Source: Nocardia cyriacigeorgica (lineage in GTDB: Bacteria; Actinomycetota; Actinomycetes; Mycobacteriales; Mycobacteriaceae). Taken from it: a stretch of DNA of 34,994 bases. The notes beneath the pieces were generated by a model. It had not been told where the DNA came from and made no database searches. It saw only the letters and a list, made by a program, of their open reading frames with translations. The position numbers and the translations under genes are program-made. Location of the stretch: positions 1 to 34,994 of the forward strand of contig NZ_JAAGUY010000002.1 in assembly GCF_010868145.1 (NCBI RefSeq), in the 5' to 3' direction. Positions 1 through 7,362 of this stretch are shown here, piece by piece. Each line of letters starts with the position of its first letter. The first letter of the stretch is position 1.

Positions 1-189
1 CCCGAAACCACCCCCGACCTCGTCACATCCGCCGAGGGAGCGCCCGGGGACCTGGCGCTGCCCGGCACTAGCACCGATGGGCATTACTCGCCGGTAAATG
101 AGACGAATCCGACAGTTGTGAAAAATTCGCGAAAACCCGTAACGCTTCAGGCACCTGCCCTCGATACGAACCATGAATGCAGGACCTGA
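1..189 (+). CDS. possible 3' end of an upstream gene
   Basis: Frame 1 is open from the window edge to a TGA at 187-189. In the first 24 codons about 20 third positions are G or C, which is coding-like for this genome, while the other two forward frames stop at 69-71 and 95-97. From about position 95 the sequence becomes A/T-richer and looks intergenic, so the last part of the frame may be fortuitous. No domain is recognisable in the roughly 62 residues, which are rich in Pro, Thr and Asp. The stretch from 100 to 200 probably also contains the promoter of the next gene. Low confidence. Confidence 0.25.
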   Translation, partial: PETTPDLVTSAEGAPGDLALPGTSTDGHYSPVNETNPTVVKNSRKPVTLQAPALDTNHECRT

Positions 190-214
190 TCTGTAACGGG
201 GAATGGAGAAGACA

Positions 215-697
215 GTGCGTACGACGTTTCCGACTTCCGTCGCGGCGGACACCATGTCCGCTGCCGCGCAGGACTACACCCAGCGCGGTTGGACGGTCGC
301 TGAAACGGCCAACGGTCTGTGCCTGATCACCGATGACGACATTTCCGCCATCGAGGTCAGCGGGGAGCTGGCCGCCGAGGTCCGTCGCTTCCTGCGTGCC
401 AACAACCTGTCCGGACCGGTGATCGAGATCCCCGGTACCGAACGTCGCGAAATCCACCTCGTCACCGGCGTCCGCAAGGCAGCCATGGCGATCGAGGCGA
501 TGCGCGAGGCCGGAGCCACCGTCCACACCGACGGTGCGGGCATCCCGCTGCCGCCCACGCACCTCTCCGCAGGGTCGGCCGCGTGGGGCATCGCCCCGGG
601 CGAAGCCCGCTGGGTGCCGCCGGTGGTCGCGATCAGCGCCGCTGTCCGGGCCGCCGCGGCCCGTCGGCGTGGACAGCTCACCAGCGTCGCCTGCTGA
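215..697 (+). CDS. small conserved-type hypothetical protein
   Basis: The protein is 160 residues when started at GTG 215. That start is preferred over the ATG at 203 because GGAGA (205-209) lies about 6 nt upstream of it. The protein has no signal peptide or membrane segment. It has an alternating alpha/beta look: a W-T-V-A strand near residue 26, then 'GLCLITDDD', 'VIEIPGTERR' and 'EIHLVTG', a 'GIPLPPT' turn, and a 'WVPP' motif before a C-terminal Ala/Arg helix. The order of these short motifs recalls small actinobacterial proteins related to the N-terminal part of prim-pol (bifunctional DNA primase/polymerase) domains. That is a memory-based resemblance without visible catalytic residues, so no function is assigned. 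It is monocistronic, with a terminator 57 bases downstream. Confidence 0.7.
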   Translation: MRTTFPTSVAADTMSAAAQDYTQRGWTVAETANGLCLITDDDISAIEVSGELAAEVRRFLRANNLSGPVIEIPGTERREIHLVTGVRKAAMAIEAMREAGATVHTDGAGIPLPPTHLSAGSAAWGIAPGEARWVPPVVAISAAVRAAAARRRGQLTSVAC

Positions 698-753
698 GTC
701 GGCACCGAAGCAACGGACCAGACCGTCCAGGACAACAGCACACGGTAGACACC

Positions 754-780
754 GACCCCGCCGTTCACCGGCGGGGTCTT
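754..780 (+). terminator. intrinsic-type terminator after the 215-697 gene
   Basis: A perfect 10-bp stem (754-763 pairs with 769-778) closes a 5-nt loop TTCAC and is followed by TT. It sits 57 nt after the stop codon of the upstream gene. The U tract is short, as is common in high-GC actinobacteria. Confidence 0.7.
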
Positions 781-1029
781 CGCCGTTGCCGAGAACGGTG
801 ATGGCGCCCGGGACCGCCACCCAATAGCGACGGCGGTCCAACGAACGGACCAGTCAGTTTGCTGGATGTCCGGAAACCTCTGAGCCTGCCCATAATTCGT
901 CCATCCCGGTAGACAGATTTTCCCCCATTCACGAGCGCATTCCCGATAAAGTTGACCGGATTCCTCTTATGTCGCTGGTTCGATGCTGAGCCTCGACGGT
1001 CTCGAATCCGGCTATCACAGGGGGCACGC

Positions 1030-1629
1030 ATGCGCGGCAGCGACGGCGAGCACGAACTACAGGAACGCCAGGGGACACAGGACCGGGCCCGACGCTTCTA
1101 CGACGCCCAAGTCCGCGATCGACTCAACGACCACATGATCGAATTCGTCGGCCGGATGGATATGGCGTTCATCGCCACCGCCGACGCCCGCGGCGAATGC
1201 GATGCCAGCTTCCGGGCGGGTGATCCGGGATTTCTGTACGTCATCGATGCGCAGACGGTCGCGTATCCGGAGTGTCGGGGCAACGGTGTGCTCGCCAGCC
1301 TCGGCAATATCCACACCAACCCGCATATCGGCATCCTGATGGTCGACTTCGTCCGCGACCTGATCGGACTGCATATCAACGGCTCGGCCCGCATCGTCGA
1401 CGATGGCGCGCTGCGCGGCTTGGTGCCCGGCCTACCGCCGAGCCGACGCGGCCGCGAGGCTCAGGTCTGGGTTGTTGTCGATGTGGAAGAGGCCTATATC
1501 CACTGCCGCAAGCACATTCCGCATCTGATGCCCGCCACTAGTGAGCAGCGGGAATGGGGCACCGACAATGTGCGCGCCAAAGGTGGCGACTACTTCGGCG
1601 TCAAAGCGGAGACGCTGGTGGAGAGCTGA
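1030..1629 (+). CDS. pyridoxamine 5'-phosphate oxidase-like FMN-binding protein
   Basis: This is a 199-residue protein of the PNPOx-like split-barrel family, which binds FMN or F420 and acts on small oxidised substrates. The actual substrate is unknown. After a charged N-terminal helix (about residues 1-30) come the typical elements: 'DMAFIATAD' (first barrel strand), 'GDPGFLYVID', 'GNGVLASLGNI' followed by 'NPHIGILMVDF' (the segment that usually contacts the flavin phosphate) and 'LHINGSARIV'. The C-terminus has 'VEEAYIHCRKHIPHL', a signature of the sub-group annotated as pyridoxamine 5'-phosphate oxidase family. ATG 1030 was chosen over the in-frame ATG at 952 because AGGGGG lies 7-12 nt upstream and family similarity begins here. 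It is convergent with the GtrA gene, 33 bp away. There is no evident tie to the cell-wall genes. Confidence 0.82.
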   Translation: MRGSDGEHELQERQGTQDRARRFYDAQVRDRLNDHMIEFVGRMDMAFIATADARGECDASFRAGDPGFLYVIDAQTVAYPECRGNGVLASLGNIHTNPHIGILMVDFVRDLIGLHINGSARIVDDGALRGLVPGLPPSRRGREAQVWVVVDVEEAYIHCRKHIPHLMPATSEQREWGTDNVRAKGGDYFGVKAETLVES

Positions 1630-1662
1630 GCGGAGCCGGGCGGCAGGCGCAGCCGACCCGCA

Positions 1663-2115
1663 CTAGTCGATCTTGAAAATGACCATCCGCTGCACGACGA
1701 AGTTGATCACGGTAGCGGTGCCCTGCGCGATGACGAACGCCAGCGGCAACCGCCACCACGTGTCGTCCAACGCCTGGTACATCACCCAGTTGATACCGAC
1801 CTGCACCGCGAAGGTGACCGCATACAACACGACCACCGCGATGAACCGGGCCCGGCTCGGCGGCGCCTGGAAAGTCCAGCGGCGATTGATCAGGTAGGCG
1901 GTGGTGGTGCCCGCGATGAAGCCGATGGCCTTGGCGAGGTTGACCGGAAGTCCTGCCAGGTACAGCAGGGAATACAGACCGAAGTCGACGACGGCCGACA
2001 ACCCGCCGGTCACACCGAACCGGACGATCTGCGTCTTCAGGTCGACATCGGTGCCGCCTGGCTCGTCGACCAGCGGAATCTCGACCGGAAGCGGCAGATG
2101 GGGTTCGGCACTCAC
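1663..2115 (-). CDS. GtrA-family polytopic membrane protein (Rv3789-like)
   Basis: The protein is 150 residues from GTG 2115 and contains a GtrA domain with four hydrophobic segments. These are roughly '[19 protein letters not shown]', '[22 protein letters not shown]', '[18 protein letters not shown]' and '[20 protein letters not shown]'. The 'NRRWTF' and '[10 protein letters not shown]' motifs are characteristic of the family. In M. tuberculosis the GtrA protein Rv3789 lies beside dprE1 and has been proposed either to move decaprenyl-phosphoryl-arabinose across the membrane or to scaffold AftA. The same role is likely here because the gene is divergent from dprE1 (156 bp between starts). An upstream in-frame ATG at 2190 would add a 25-residue tail unlike the family. 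GTG 2115 is favoured because TAGGCT sits 7 nt before it, as at the other genes of this locus. Confidence 0.85.
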   Translation of the reverse strand: MSAEPHLPLPVEIPLVDEPGGTDVDLKTQIVRFGVTGGLSAVVDFGLYSLLYLAGLPVNLAKAIGFIAGTTTAYLINRRWTFQAPPSRARFIAVVVLYAVTFAVQVGINWVMYQALDDTWWRLPLAFVIAQGTATVINFVVQRMVIFKID

Positions 2116-2128
2116 GCGCACGAGCCTA
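2116..2128 (-). promoter_or_regulatory. leaderless-type -10 element of the GtrA gene
   Basis: On the minus strand TAGGCT (2128-2123) is followed by 7 nt and then GTG 2115. There is no purine-rich ribosome binding site in the gap. A -10 hexamer at this distance places the transcription start on or within a few bases of the start codon. No convincing -35 element is visible. Confidence 0.55.
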
Positions 2129-2257
2129 AACGACGTCCAAGGGCCGGGCCCGTTGTCGGCCGTGCAGTCGGCAGCCATCGGCATGCCCACGGTGCCCGCG
2201 TGGCCGATGCCATACCGACGGGTACGGCGACCGCGGCCGCTTATCCGGCGATACCTG

Positions 2258-2271
2258 TAGCCTCTATGCCG
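2258..2271 (+). promoter_or_regulatory. leaderless-type -10 element of dprE1
   Basis: TAGCCT (2258-2263) is followed by 8 nt and then ATG 2272. No Shine-Dalgarno sequence precedes either ATG 2266 or ATG 2272. The geometry matches the other TAnnnT elements in this window and supports 2272 as the start. Confidence 0.55.
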
Positions 2272-3744
2272 ATGTCCACGAAAGCTACGACCCCAACCAC
2301 GACGACCGGTGATGAGAGCGTTTCCGCCGCCACCAACGGCGCGGCCCGCACGTTCGAACTACCGACGCGCACCCGCACGCTCACCGGGTGGGGTCGCACC
2401 GCGCCAACATCCGCCGAAGTGCTCTCGACCAGCGATCCTGAGCTGATCGCCAAGGCCGTGACCATGGTCGCCGAGGACAACGACGGCAAGCCGGCCCACC
2501 TGCGCCGCGGCGTCATCGCGCGCGGGCTCGGCCGCTCCTACGGCGATCACGCGCAGAACGGCGGCGGCCTGGTCGTCGACATGACCGCGCTCAACCGCAT
2601 CCACCGCATCGACGGCGACACCCATATGGTCGACGTCGATGGTGGCGTGAGCCTGGATCAGCTGATGAAGGCGGCGCTGCCATTCGGCCTGTGGGTTCCG
2701 GTGCTACCCGGCACCAGGCAGGTCACCATCGGCGGCGCCATCGCCTCCGATATCCACGGCAAGAACCACCACTCCGAAGGCAGCTTCGGCAACCACGTCC
2801 GATCCATCGACCTGCTCACCGCCGACGGGCAGGTGCAGACCGTCTCGCCCAAGAAGAACGCCAAGCTGTTCTGGGCGACCGTCGGCGGTAACGGCCTGAC
2901 CGGCATCATCCTGCGGGCCACGATCGAAATGATCCCGACCGAGACCGCGTACTTCCTCAACGACGGCGTCAAGACCAGCACCCTGGACGAGACGATCGCG
3001 GTGCACAGCGACGGCAGCGAAGCGAATTACACGTACTCGAGCGCGTGGTTCGACGTGATGAACCCGATGCCGAAGCTCGGCCGGGCCTGCCTGACCCGCG
3101 GCCGCCTGGCGACGGTGGACGAGCTGCCCAAGAAGCTGCGCAAGCAGCCGCTGAAGTTCGACGCACCGCAGCTGCTCACCGTGCCCAATATCTTCCCGAG
3201 CTGGACGGCCAACAAGCTGACCCTCGGCGCGGTCGGCGAGGCGTACTACGCGATGGGTGGTACCTACACCGGCAAGGTGCAGAACCTGACGCAGTTCTAT
3301 CACCCACTCGACATGGTGGCGGAATGGAATCGCGCCTATGGCCCGGCCGGATTCCTGCAGTACCAGTTCGTGGTGCCGACCGAAGCGGTCGATGAGTTCA
3401 AGCGGATCATCATCGACATCCAGGCCTCGGGACACATCTCCGCGCTCAACGTCTTCAAGCTGTTCGGTGCGGGCAACCAGGCTCCGCTGAGCTTCCCGAT
3501 GCCGGGCTGGAATATCTGTGTCGACTTCCCGATCCGGCCCGGCCTCAACGAATTGGTCACCGACCTGGACCGTCGCGTCCTCGAATTCGGCGGCAGGCTC
3601 TACACCGCGAAGGATTCGCGCACCACCGCCGACACCTTCCACCAGATGTATCCCCGGATCGACGAGTGGATCAAGATCCGCCGAAGCGTCGACCCCACAG
3701 GCGTTTTCATGTCCGATATGGCCAGGAGGCTGGAGCTCCAGTGA
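2272..3744 (+). CDS. dprE1: decaprenylphosphoryl-beta-D-ribose 2'-oxidase DprE1
   Basis: DprE1 is the FAD oxidase subunit that converts decaprenyl-phosphoryl-ribose to the 2'-keto intermediate. This is the first half of the epimerisation that yields DPA, the arabinose donor for arabinogalactan. The protein is 490 residues against 461 in M. tuberculosis; the extra ~28 residues are a Thr/Ala-rich N-terminal tail, after which 'LTGWGRTAP' aligns with the mycobacterial start. Visible features are the FAD-binding '[16 protein letters not shown]', the 'IHGKNHH' motif whose first His (residue 162) matches His132 of the mycobacterial enzyme, and '[10 protein letters not shown]' with Cys416, which matches Cys387, the residue covalently trapped by benzothiazinones. 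The C-terminus 'DMARRLEL' is conserved. The coding sequence overlaps dprE2 by 4 bp (GTGA), so the two subunits are translationally coupled. A longer frame back to 2098 exists but runs into the GtrA promoter. Confidence 0.96.
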   Translation: MSTKATTPTTTTGDESVSAATNGAARTFELPTRTRTLTGWGRTAPTSAEVLSTSDPELIAKAVTMVAEDNDGKPAHLRRGVIARGLGRSYGDHAQNGGGLVVDMTALNRIHRIDGDTHMVDVDGGVSLDQLMKAALPFGLWVPVLPGTRQVTIGGAIASDIHGKNHHSEGSFGNHVRSIDLLTADGQVQTVSPKKNAKLFWATVGGNGLTGIILRATIEMIPTETAYFLNDGVKTSTLDETIAVHSDGSEANYTYSSAWFDVMNPMPKLGRACLTRGRLATVDELPKKLRKQPLKFDAPQLLTVPNIFPSWTANKLTLGAVGEAYYAMGGTYTGKVQNLTQFYHPLDMVAEWNRAYGPAGFLQYQFVVPTEAVDEFKRIIIDIQASGHISALNVFKLFGAGNQAPLSFPMPGWNICVDFPIRPGLNELVTDLDRRVLEFGGRLYTAKDSRTTADTFHQMYPRIDEWIKIRRSVDPTGVFMSDMARRLELQ

Positions 3745-4520
3745 TCAACGCAGTTGGCAACCCGCAGACCATCCTGCTGTTCGGCGGAACCTCGGAGATC
3801 GGGCTGGCGATCTGCGCCGAGTACCTGAAGAAGGGCGCCGCCCGCATCATCCTCGCCGCGCTGCCCGGCGATCCGCTGCGTGAGGGCGCGGTCGCGCAGA
3901 TGAAGGCGGCCGGCGCCGAGCAGGTCGACGTCATCGATTTCGACGCCCTCGACACCGACAGCCACGCCAAGGTCATCGACCAGGCCTGGAACGGTGGCGA
4001 TGTGGATGTCGCCATCGTCGCCTTCGGCATGCTTGGTGACGCCGAGGAGTTGTGGCAGAACCAGCGCAAGGCGGTACAGATCGCCGGTATCAACTACACC
4101 GCTGCGGTGTCGGTCGGTGTGCTGGTCGGCGAGAAGATGAAGGCGCAGGGTTACGGGCGCATCATCGCCATGTCGTCGGTCGCCGGTGAGCGGGTGCGCC
4201 GATCCAACTTCGTCTACGGCTCGACCAAGGCCGGCCTCGACGGCTTCTACCTCGGTCTCGGTGAGGCACTGCGGCCGTACGGTCCGCGCGTGCTCGTCAT
4301 CCGGCCGGGCCAGGTCCGCACCACGACCACGCTCGAGCACTGGAAGGCGACCGGCGCCAAGGAAGCACCGTTCACCGTCGACAAGGAAGAGGTCGCGGCG
4401 CTTGCGGTCGCGGCGTCGCAGAAGGGCAAGGAGCTGATCTGGGCTCCCGGCCAGGTGCGCTACCTGATGTCGGTGCTGCGCCACATCCCGCGCCCGGTGT
4501 TCCGCAAACTCCCCATGTGA
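3741..4520 (+). CDS. dprE2: decaprenylphospho-beta-D-erythro-pentofuranosid-2-ulose 2-reductase DprE2
   Basis: DprE2 is the NADH-dependent short-chain dehydrogenase that reduces the keto product of DprE1 to decaprenyl-phosphoryl-arabinose. The protein is 259 residues (254 in M. tuberculosis). It shows a Rossmann glycine motif 'GGTSEIG' at residues ~14-20, '[12 protein letters not shown]', the '[11 protein letters not shown]' strand carrying the catalytic Ser, the 'YGSTKAG' Tyr-x-x-x-Lys pair, and the '[12 protein letters not shown]' C-terminal motif typical of DprE2. The start is GTG 3741 inside the dprE1 stop (GTGA overlap), with GGAG at 3732-3735 about 5 nt upstream. It is the last gene of this short operon, because a 34-bp palindrome and an inverted gene follow. 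Confidence 0.96.
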   Translation: MINAVGNPQTILLFGGTSEIGLAICAEYLKKGAARIILAALPGDPLREGAVAQMKAAGAEQVDVIDFDALDTDSHAKVIDQAWNGGDVDVAIVAFGMLGDAEELWQNQRKAVQIAGINYTAAVSVGVLVGEKMKAQGYGRIIAMSSVAGERVRRSNFVYGSTKAGLDGFYLGLGEALRPYGPRVLVIRPGQVRTTTTLEHWKATGAKEAPFTVDKEEVAALAVAASQKGKELIWAPGQVRYLMSVLRHIPRPVFRKLPM

Positions 4521-4554
4521 GTAGCTGATCGAAGGCGGGTCGTTGCCTATCGTG

Positions 4555-4588
4555 AGTTACCGCAGACGATCGATCGTCTGCGGTAACT
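4555..4588. terminator. 34-bp perfect palindrome, probable bidirectional terminator
   Basis: Bases 4555-4571 and 4572-4588 are exact reverse complements with no unpaired centre: AGTTACCGCAGACGATC and its complement. It lies between the convergent ends of dprE2 (stop 4520) and the SnoaL-like gene (stop 4605). Transcribed from either strand it would fold into a stem of about 15 bp. It lacks a U tract on either side, so termination is inferred from position and stem strength. An operator or recombination site is an alternative. Confidence 0.6.
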
Positions 4589-4604
4589 AGCGGGCGATCA
4601 GACG

Positions 4605-4994
4605 CTACACGCCGCTCACAGGCGTGTTCTGGCCGGTGCGGATCCGCCATTCATCGTCTCGGAACTCTGCGGTCAGGATGATCACACCGTGCATCGGGTC
4701 GCGCGCCGGGTCAACACCATCCCGAGTGCGTTGCCGTGCCACGATCTGCATGACGGCAGGCGTGAGCTCAATGGTCATCTCATGCTCATAGCGGACGCTG
4801 ACCTCATGAAGCGGCCCACCGACAGCGAACACGAAACGTTGTTTCGCGAGCAGTTCATCCCGATCTGCCACCAGGCCGCCGCTGAAGTTGATGAAGGCGC
4901 TGTCCTCCCAGAACAACGCGTTCATGGCATCAGCATCGTTGGTGTTGAAGGCATTCTCGTACCGGTCAAGCAGATTCAACGCCGCATTGCTCAT
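4605..4994 (-). CDS. SnoaL-like / SgcJ-EcaC-type small protein
   Basis: The 129-residue protein is of the NTF2-like superfamily (SnoaL/DUF4440/SgcJ-EcaC type), a cone-shaped alpha+beta fold used by ketosteroid isomerases and many ligand-binding proteins. Elements seen are the N-terminal helix 'LLDRYENAFNTNDADAMNALF', the 'WEDSAFINFSGG' strand-turn, 'AGGPLHEVSVRYEHEMTIEL' and the closing strand 'GVIILTAEFRDDEWRI'. No reaction can be assigned. ATG 4994 is preferred to the upstream ATG 5030 because AGAGG lies 7 nt before it. The gene is inverted between dprE2 and aftA, which are adjacent in M. tuberculosis. In three 60-base lines I counted about 63, 57 and 48% GC against 67% in a line of aftA, so a later insertion is plausible. 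Confidence 0.85.
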   Translation of the reverse strand: MSNAALNLLDRYENAFNTNDADAMNALFWEDSAFINFSGGLVADRDELLAKQRFVFAVGGPLHEVSVRYEHEMTIELTPAVMQIVARQRTRDGVDPARDPMHGVIILTAEFRDDEWRIRTGQNTPVSGV

Positions 4995-5151
4995 TGTCGA
5001 CCTCTCTGTCACGTCGGCTTGCTTCGACACAGCAAACCTAGAAACTCGACTGCACTCGAGGTCAAGGCCTTCGACGCCGACGGCCCTGGTGATCTATGGC
5101 ACTCACGGAAGGCACTCCAGATCGGCGATTCGGCCGACGATACGGCTCCAC

Positions 5152-5166
5152 TAGGCTGGCCCGGAC
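5152..5166 (+). promoter_or_regulatory. leaderless-type -10 element of aftA
   Basis: TAGGCT (5152-5157), identical to the hexamer before the GtrA gene, is followed by 9 nt and then GTG 5167. There is no Shine-Dalgarno in the gap. A later in-frame ATG (5206) has CGGAGG about 12 nt upstream and is the alternative start. Confidence 0.5.
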
Positions 5167-7269
5167 GTGCGGGCGGACGACAGGAGCCGGAGGTTGGGCG
5201 CGCCGATGACGACGGAGGACGAAGTGCGGTCGGGGCAGTTGGTGCGCCGGATCGGAGGCGGACTCGGGCAAGCAGTGCTGGCCACAGTGGTGGCGGGGGT
5301 CGTCGCGGCCGCCGGACTGTATGCGTTCTCGCTGGTGCAGTGGCCTGCGTTCAACTCTTCCCATGTGACTCGGGCGCTGACCACGGTCGGGCAGGTCGCT
5401 GCCGCCGCGCTGTTGGTGGCCTCGATCGTGCTGCTGCGGCGCAAGACCAAGCTGTGGCTTGCGAAACTGCTGTCGTGGGCGGGCATTTCGGCGTTCGTGA
5501 CGGTGACGCTCGGGATGCCGCTGGCCGCGACGAAGCTGTATCTGTTCGGCGTCTCCGTCGACCAGGAGTTCCGCACCGAGTATCTGACCAGGTTGACCGA
5601 CAGCGCCGCGCTGCGCGATATGACCTACGCGGACCTGCCGCCGTTCTACCCCGCCGGGTGGTTCTGGATCGGCGGCCGGGTGGCGAATGTGCTCGGGATG
5701 GACGGCTGGGAGGTCTTCAAGCCGTACGCGATCGCGTCGATCGCGGTGGCGGCGGTGATCGGGTTGGTGCTCTGGTCGGAGCTGATTCGCGCGGACTGGG
5801 CCGTCGGGGTGGCGGCGGCGGTTGCCGCGGTGGGGGTCACCTTCGCTTCGCCCGAGGCGTACGGCGCGGTGATCGCGATTCTGTTGCCGCCGGTGCTGGT
5901 GCTGGCGTGGGGTGCACTGCATCGGCCCGACGACCAGCGCGGGACAGCAGGCGGCTGGGGTGCGGTGATCGGCACCGGGGTGTTCCTCGGCGTCGCGGCC
6001 ACTTTCTACACGCTGTATCTCGCGTTCGCGGCATTCGCGGTGACGCTGATGGCGCTGATCGCGGCCGGATACGCGGTGTGGGCACGGCGGGCGGCGGATC
6101 GCTCGCGTCGCCGGAGCGCTGCCGCACGGGGCGCGACCAGCACGCAAACCACCACCACAACGCAGGGCACCTACGACACCACTGACTCGCCGACCACTGG
6201 CACGCGGGACGCCGTCGATGCGAACCGCGGCGGCGCGTGGCGTGCAGCAATCCCCCCACTGACCCGCCTCGTCGTCATCGCTGTGATCGCCGGGCTCATC
6301 GCGCTGACGGTGTATCTGCCGTTCCTGCTGGAGCTCCTCGGCGGAACCTGGCCAAGAGGTGGCACGGCGTTCCACTATCTGCCCGAAGCAGGCGCCGAAC
6401 TGCCGTTCCCCATGGTGGAGTTCTCCCTGATCGGCGGCTTCTGCCTGGTCGGCACGATCTGGCTGGTGCTGCGGGCCGGATCGTCGCGGCGAGCGCAGGC
6501 GCTCGGTATCGGCGTGGTCGCGGTGTATTTGTGGTCGCTGCTGTCGATGCTGGCGACGGTCGCCGGGACCACGCTGCTGTCGTTCCGCCTGGAACCGATC
6601 CTGTACGTGCTGCTGGCCGCGGCGGGAGCGTTCGGTTTCGTCGAGGGTGCGCGGGCCGCCTACCAGGCGTTCAACGAACCCGAGCGGTTCCGGATCGTCG
6701 TGGTCGCGGTGGCGCTGGTCGGTGCGCTTGCCTTCACCCAGGACATTCCGCGCGTGCTGACGCCGGAGATCACCACCGCCTACACCGACACCGACGGTGA
6801 CGGTGTCCGCGCCGATCAGCGCGACCCGTCCGCGGTGCACTACTACCGCGAGATCGACGCCGCACTCACCGAACAGACCGGCCGTCCCCGCTCGGAGACG
6901 GTGCTGCTCACCGCAGACACCACCTTCCTCGCCTACTACCCGTACTTCGGTTTCCAGGGCCTGACCTCGCATTACGCCAATCCACTCGCCGAGTTCCCCG
7001 AACGTGCGGGAGCCATCGCGCAATGGAGCGAGCTGGAAACCCCGCAGGAACTGCTCGACGCGATGGCGGCGGCGCAGTGGCGTGCCCCGGACGCCTTCCT
7101 GTTCCGGCGCAGTGGCGAGGACCTCACATTGAGGTTGGCAGAAGACGTCTACCCGAACGACCCGAATGTGCGCCGATACACCGTCGCGTTCCCCAGTGCG
7201 CTGTTCGACGATCCGCGCTTCACCAGCACCGACATCGGACCGTTCACACTGGTCACGGTCGGGCGGTGA
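5167..7269 (+). CDS. aftA: galactan 5-O-arabinofuranosyltransferase AftA
   Basis: AftA adds the first arabinofuranose residues to the galactan chain using decaprenyl-phosphoryl-arabinose (family GT85, GT-C fold, cytoplasmic membrane). The protein is 700 residues from GTG 5167, or 687 from ATG 5206 (about 643 in M. tuberculosis). Near-identical blocks to mycobacterial AftA include 'TLGMPLAATKLYLFGVSVDQEFRTEYLTRL' split across residues 114-143, with the invariant acidic loop around Asp132, then 'LPPFYPAGWFWIGGR', 'VYLWSLLSMLATVAGTTLLSFRLEP', 'AYTDTDGDG', 'YYPYFGFQGLTSHYANPLAEF' and 'YPNDPNVRRYTV'. There are about 11-13 membrane segments and a C-terminal extracytoplasmic domain of ~170 residues. 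A Thr-rich linker at residues ~320-350 (about 6130-6220) is extra relative to the mycobacterial protein. DprE1/E2 upstream make its donor. Confidence 0.95.
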   Translation: MRADDRSRRLGAPMTTEDEVRSGQLVRRIGGGLGQAVLATVVAGVVAAAGLYAFSLVQWPAFNSSHVTRALTTVGQVAAAALLVASIVLLRRKTKLWLAKLLSWAGISAFVTVTLGMPLAATKLYLFGVSVDQEFRTEYLTRLTDSAALRDMTYADLPPFYPAGWFWIGGRVANVLGMDGWEVFKPYAIASIAVAAVIGLVLWSELIRADWAVGVAAAVAAVGVTFASPEAYGAVIAILLPPVLVLAWGALHRPDDQRGTAGGWGAVIGTGVFLGVAATFYTLYLAFAAFAVTLMALIAAGYAVWARRAADRSRRRSAAARGATSTQTTTTTQGTYDTTDSPTTGTRDAVDANRGGAWRAAIPPLTRLVVIAVIAGLIALTVYLPFLLELLGGTWPRGGTAFHYLPEAGAELPFPMVEFSLIGGFCLVGTIWLVLRAGSSRRAQALGIGVVAVYLWSLLSMLATVAGTTLLSFRLEPILYVLLAAAGAFGFVEGARAAYQAFNEPERFRIVVVAVALVGALAFTQDIPRVLTPEITTAYTDTDGDGVRADQRDPSAVHYYREIDAALTEQTGRPRSETVLLTADTTFLAYYPYFGFQGLTSHYANPLAEFPERAGAIAQWSELETPQELLDAMAAAQWRAPDAFLFRRSGEDLTLRLAEDVYPNDPNVRRYTVAFPSALFDDPRFTSTDIGPFTLVTVGR

Positions 7270-7362
7270 GCTAGACGAGCCCGTCCCGGCTTGTCAGCGC
7301 CTGCTCAGGATGGTTGTGTAGTTGGCTGCTGATCGAGCCGGTATGAGGAGTTGTCTTACGTT

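Noticed and set aside
2098..2271. N-terminal extension of dprE1 back to 2098
   Set aside because: The added residues are unlike any DprE1, overlap the start and promoter of the divergent GtrA gene, and lack a ribosome binding site.
5062..7023. A 653-codon minus-strand frame opposite aftA
   Set aside because: It has low-complexity Arg/Gln/His/Asp composition and no start signal, while the plus-strand frame matches AftA along its length.
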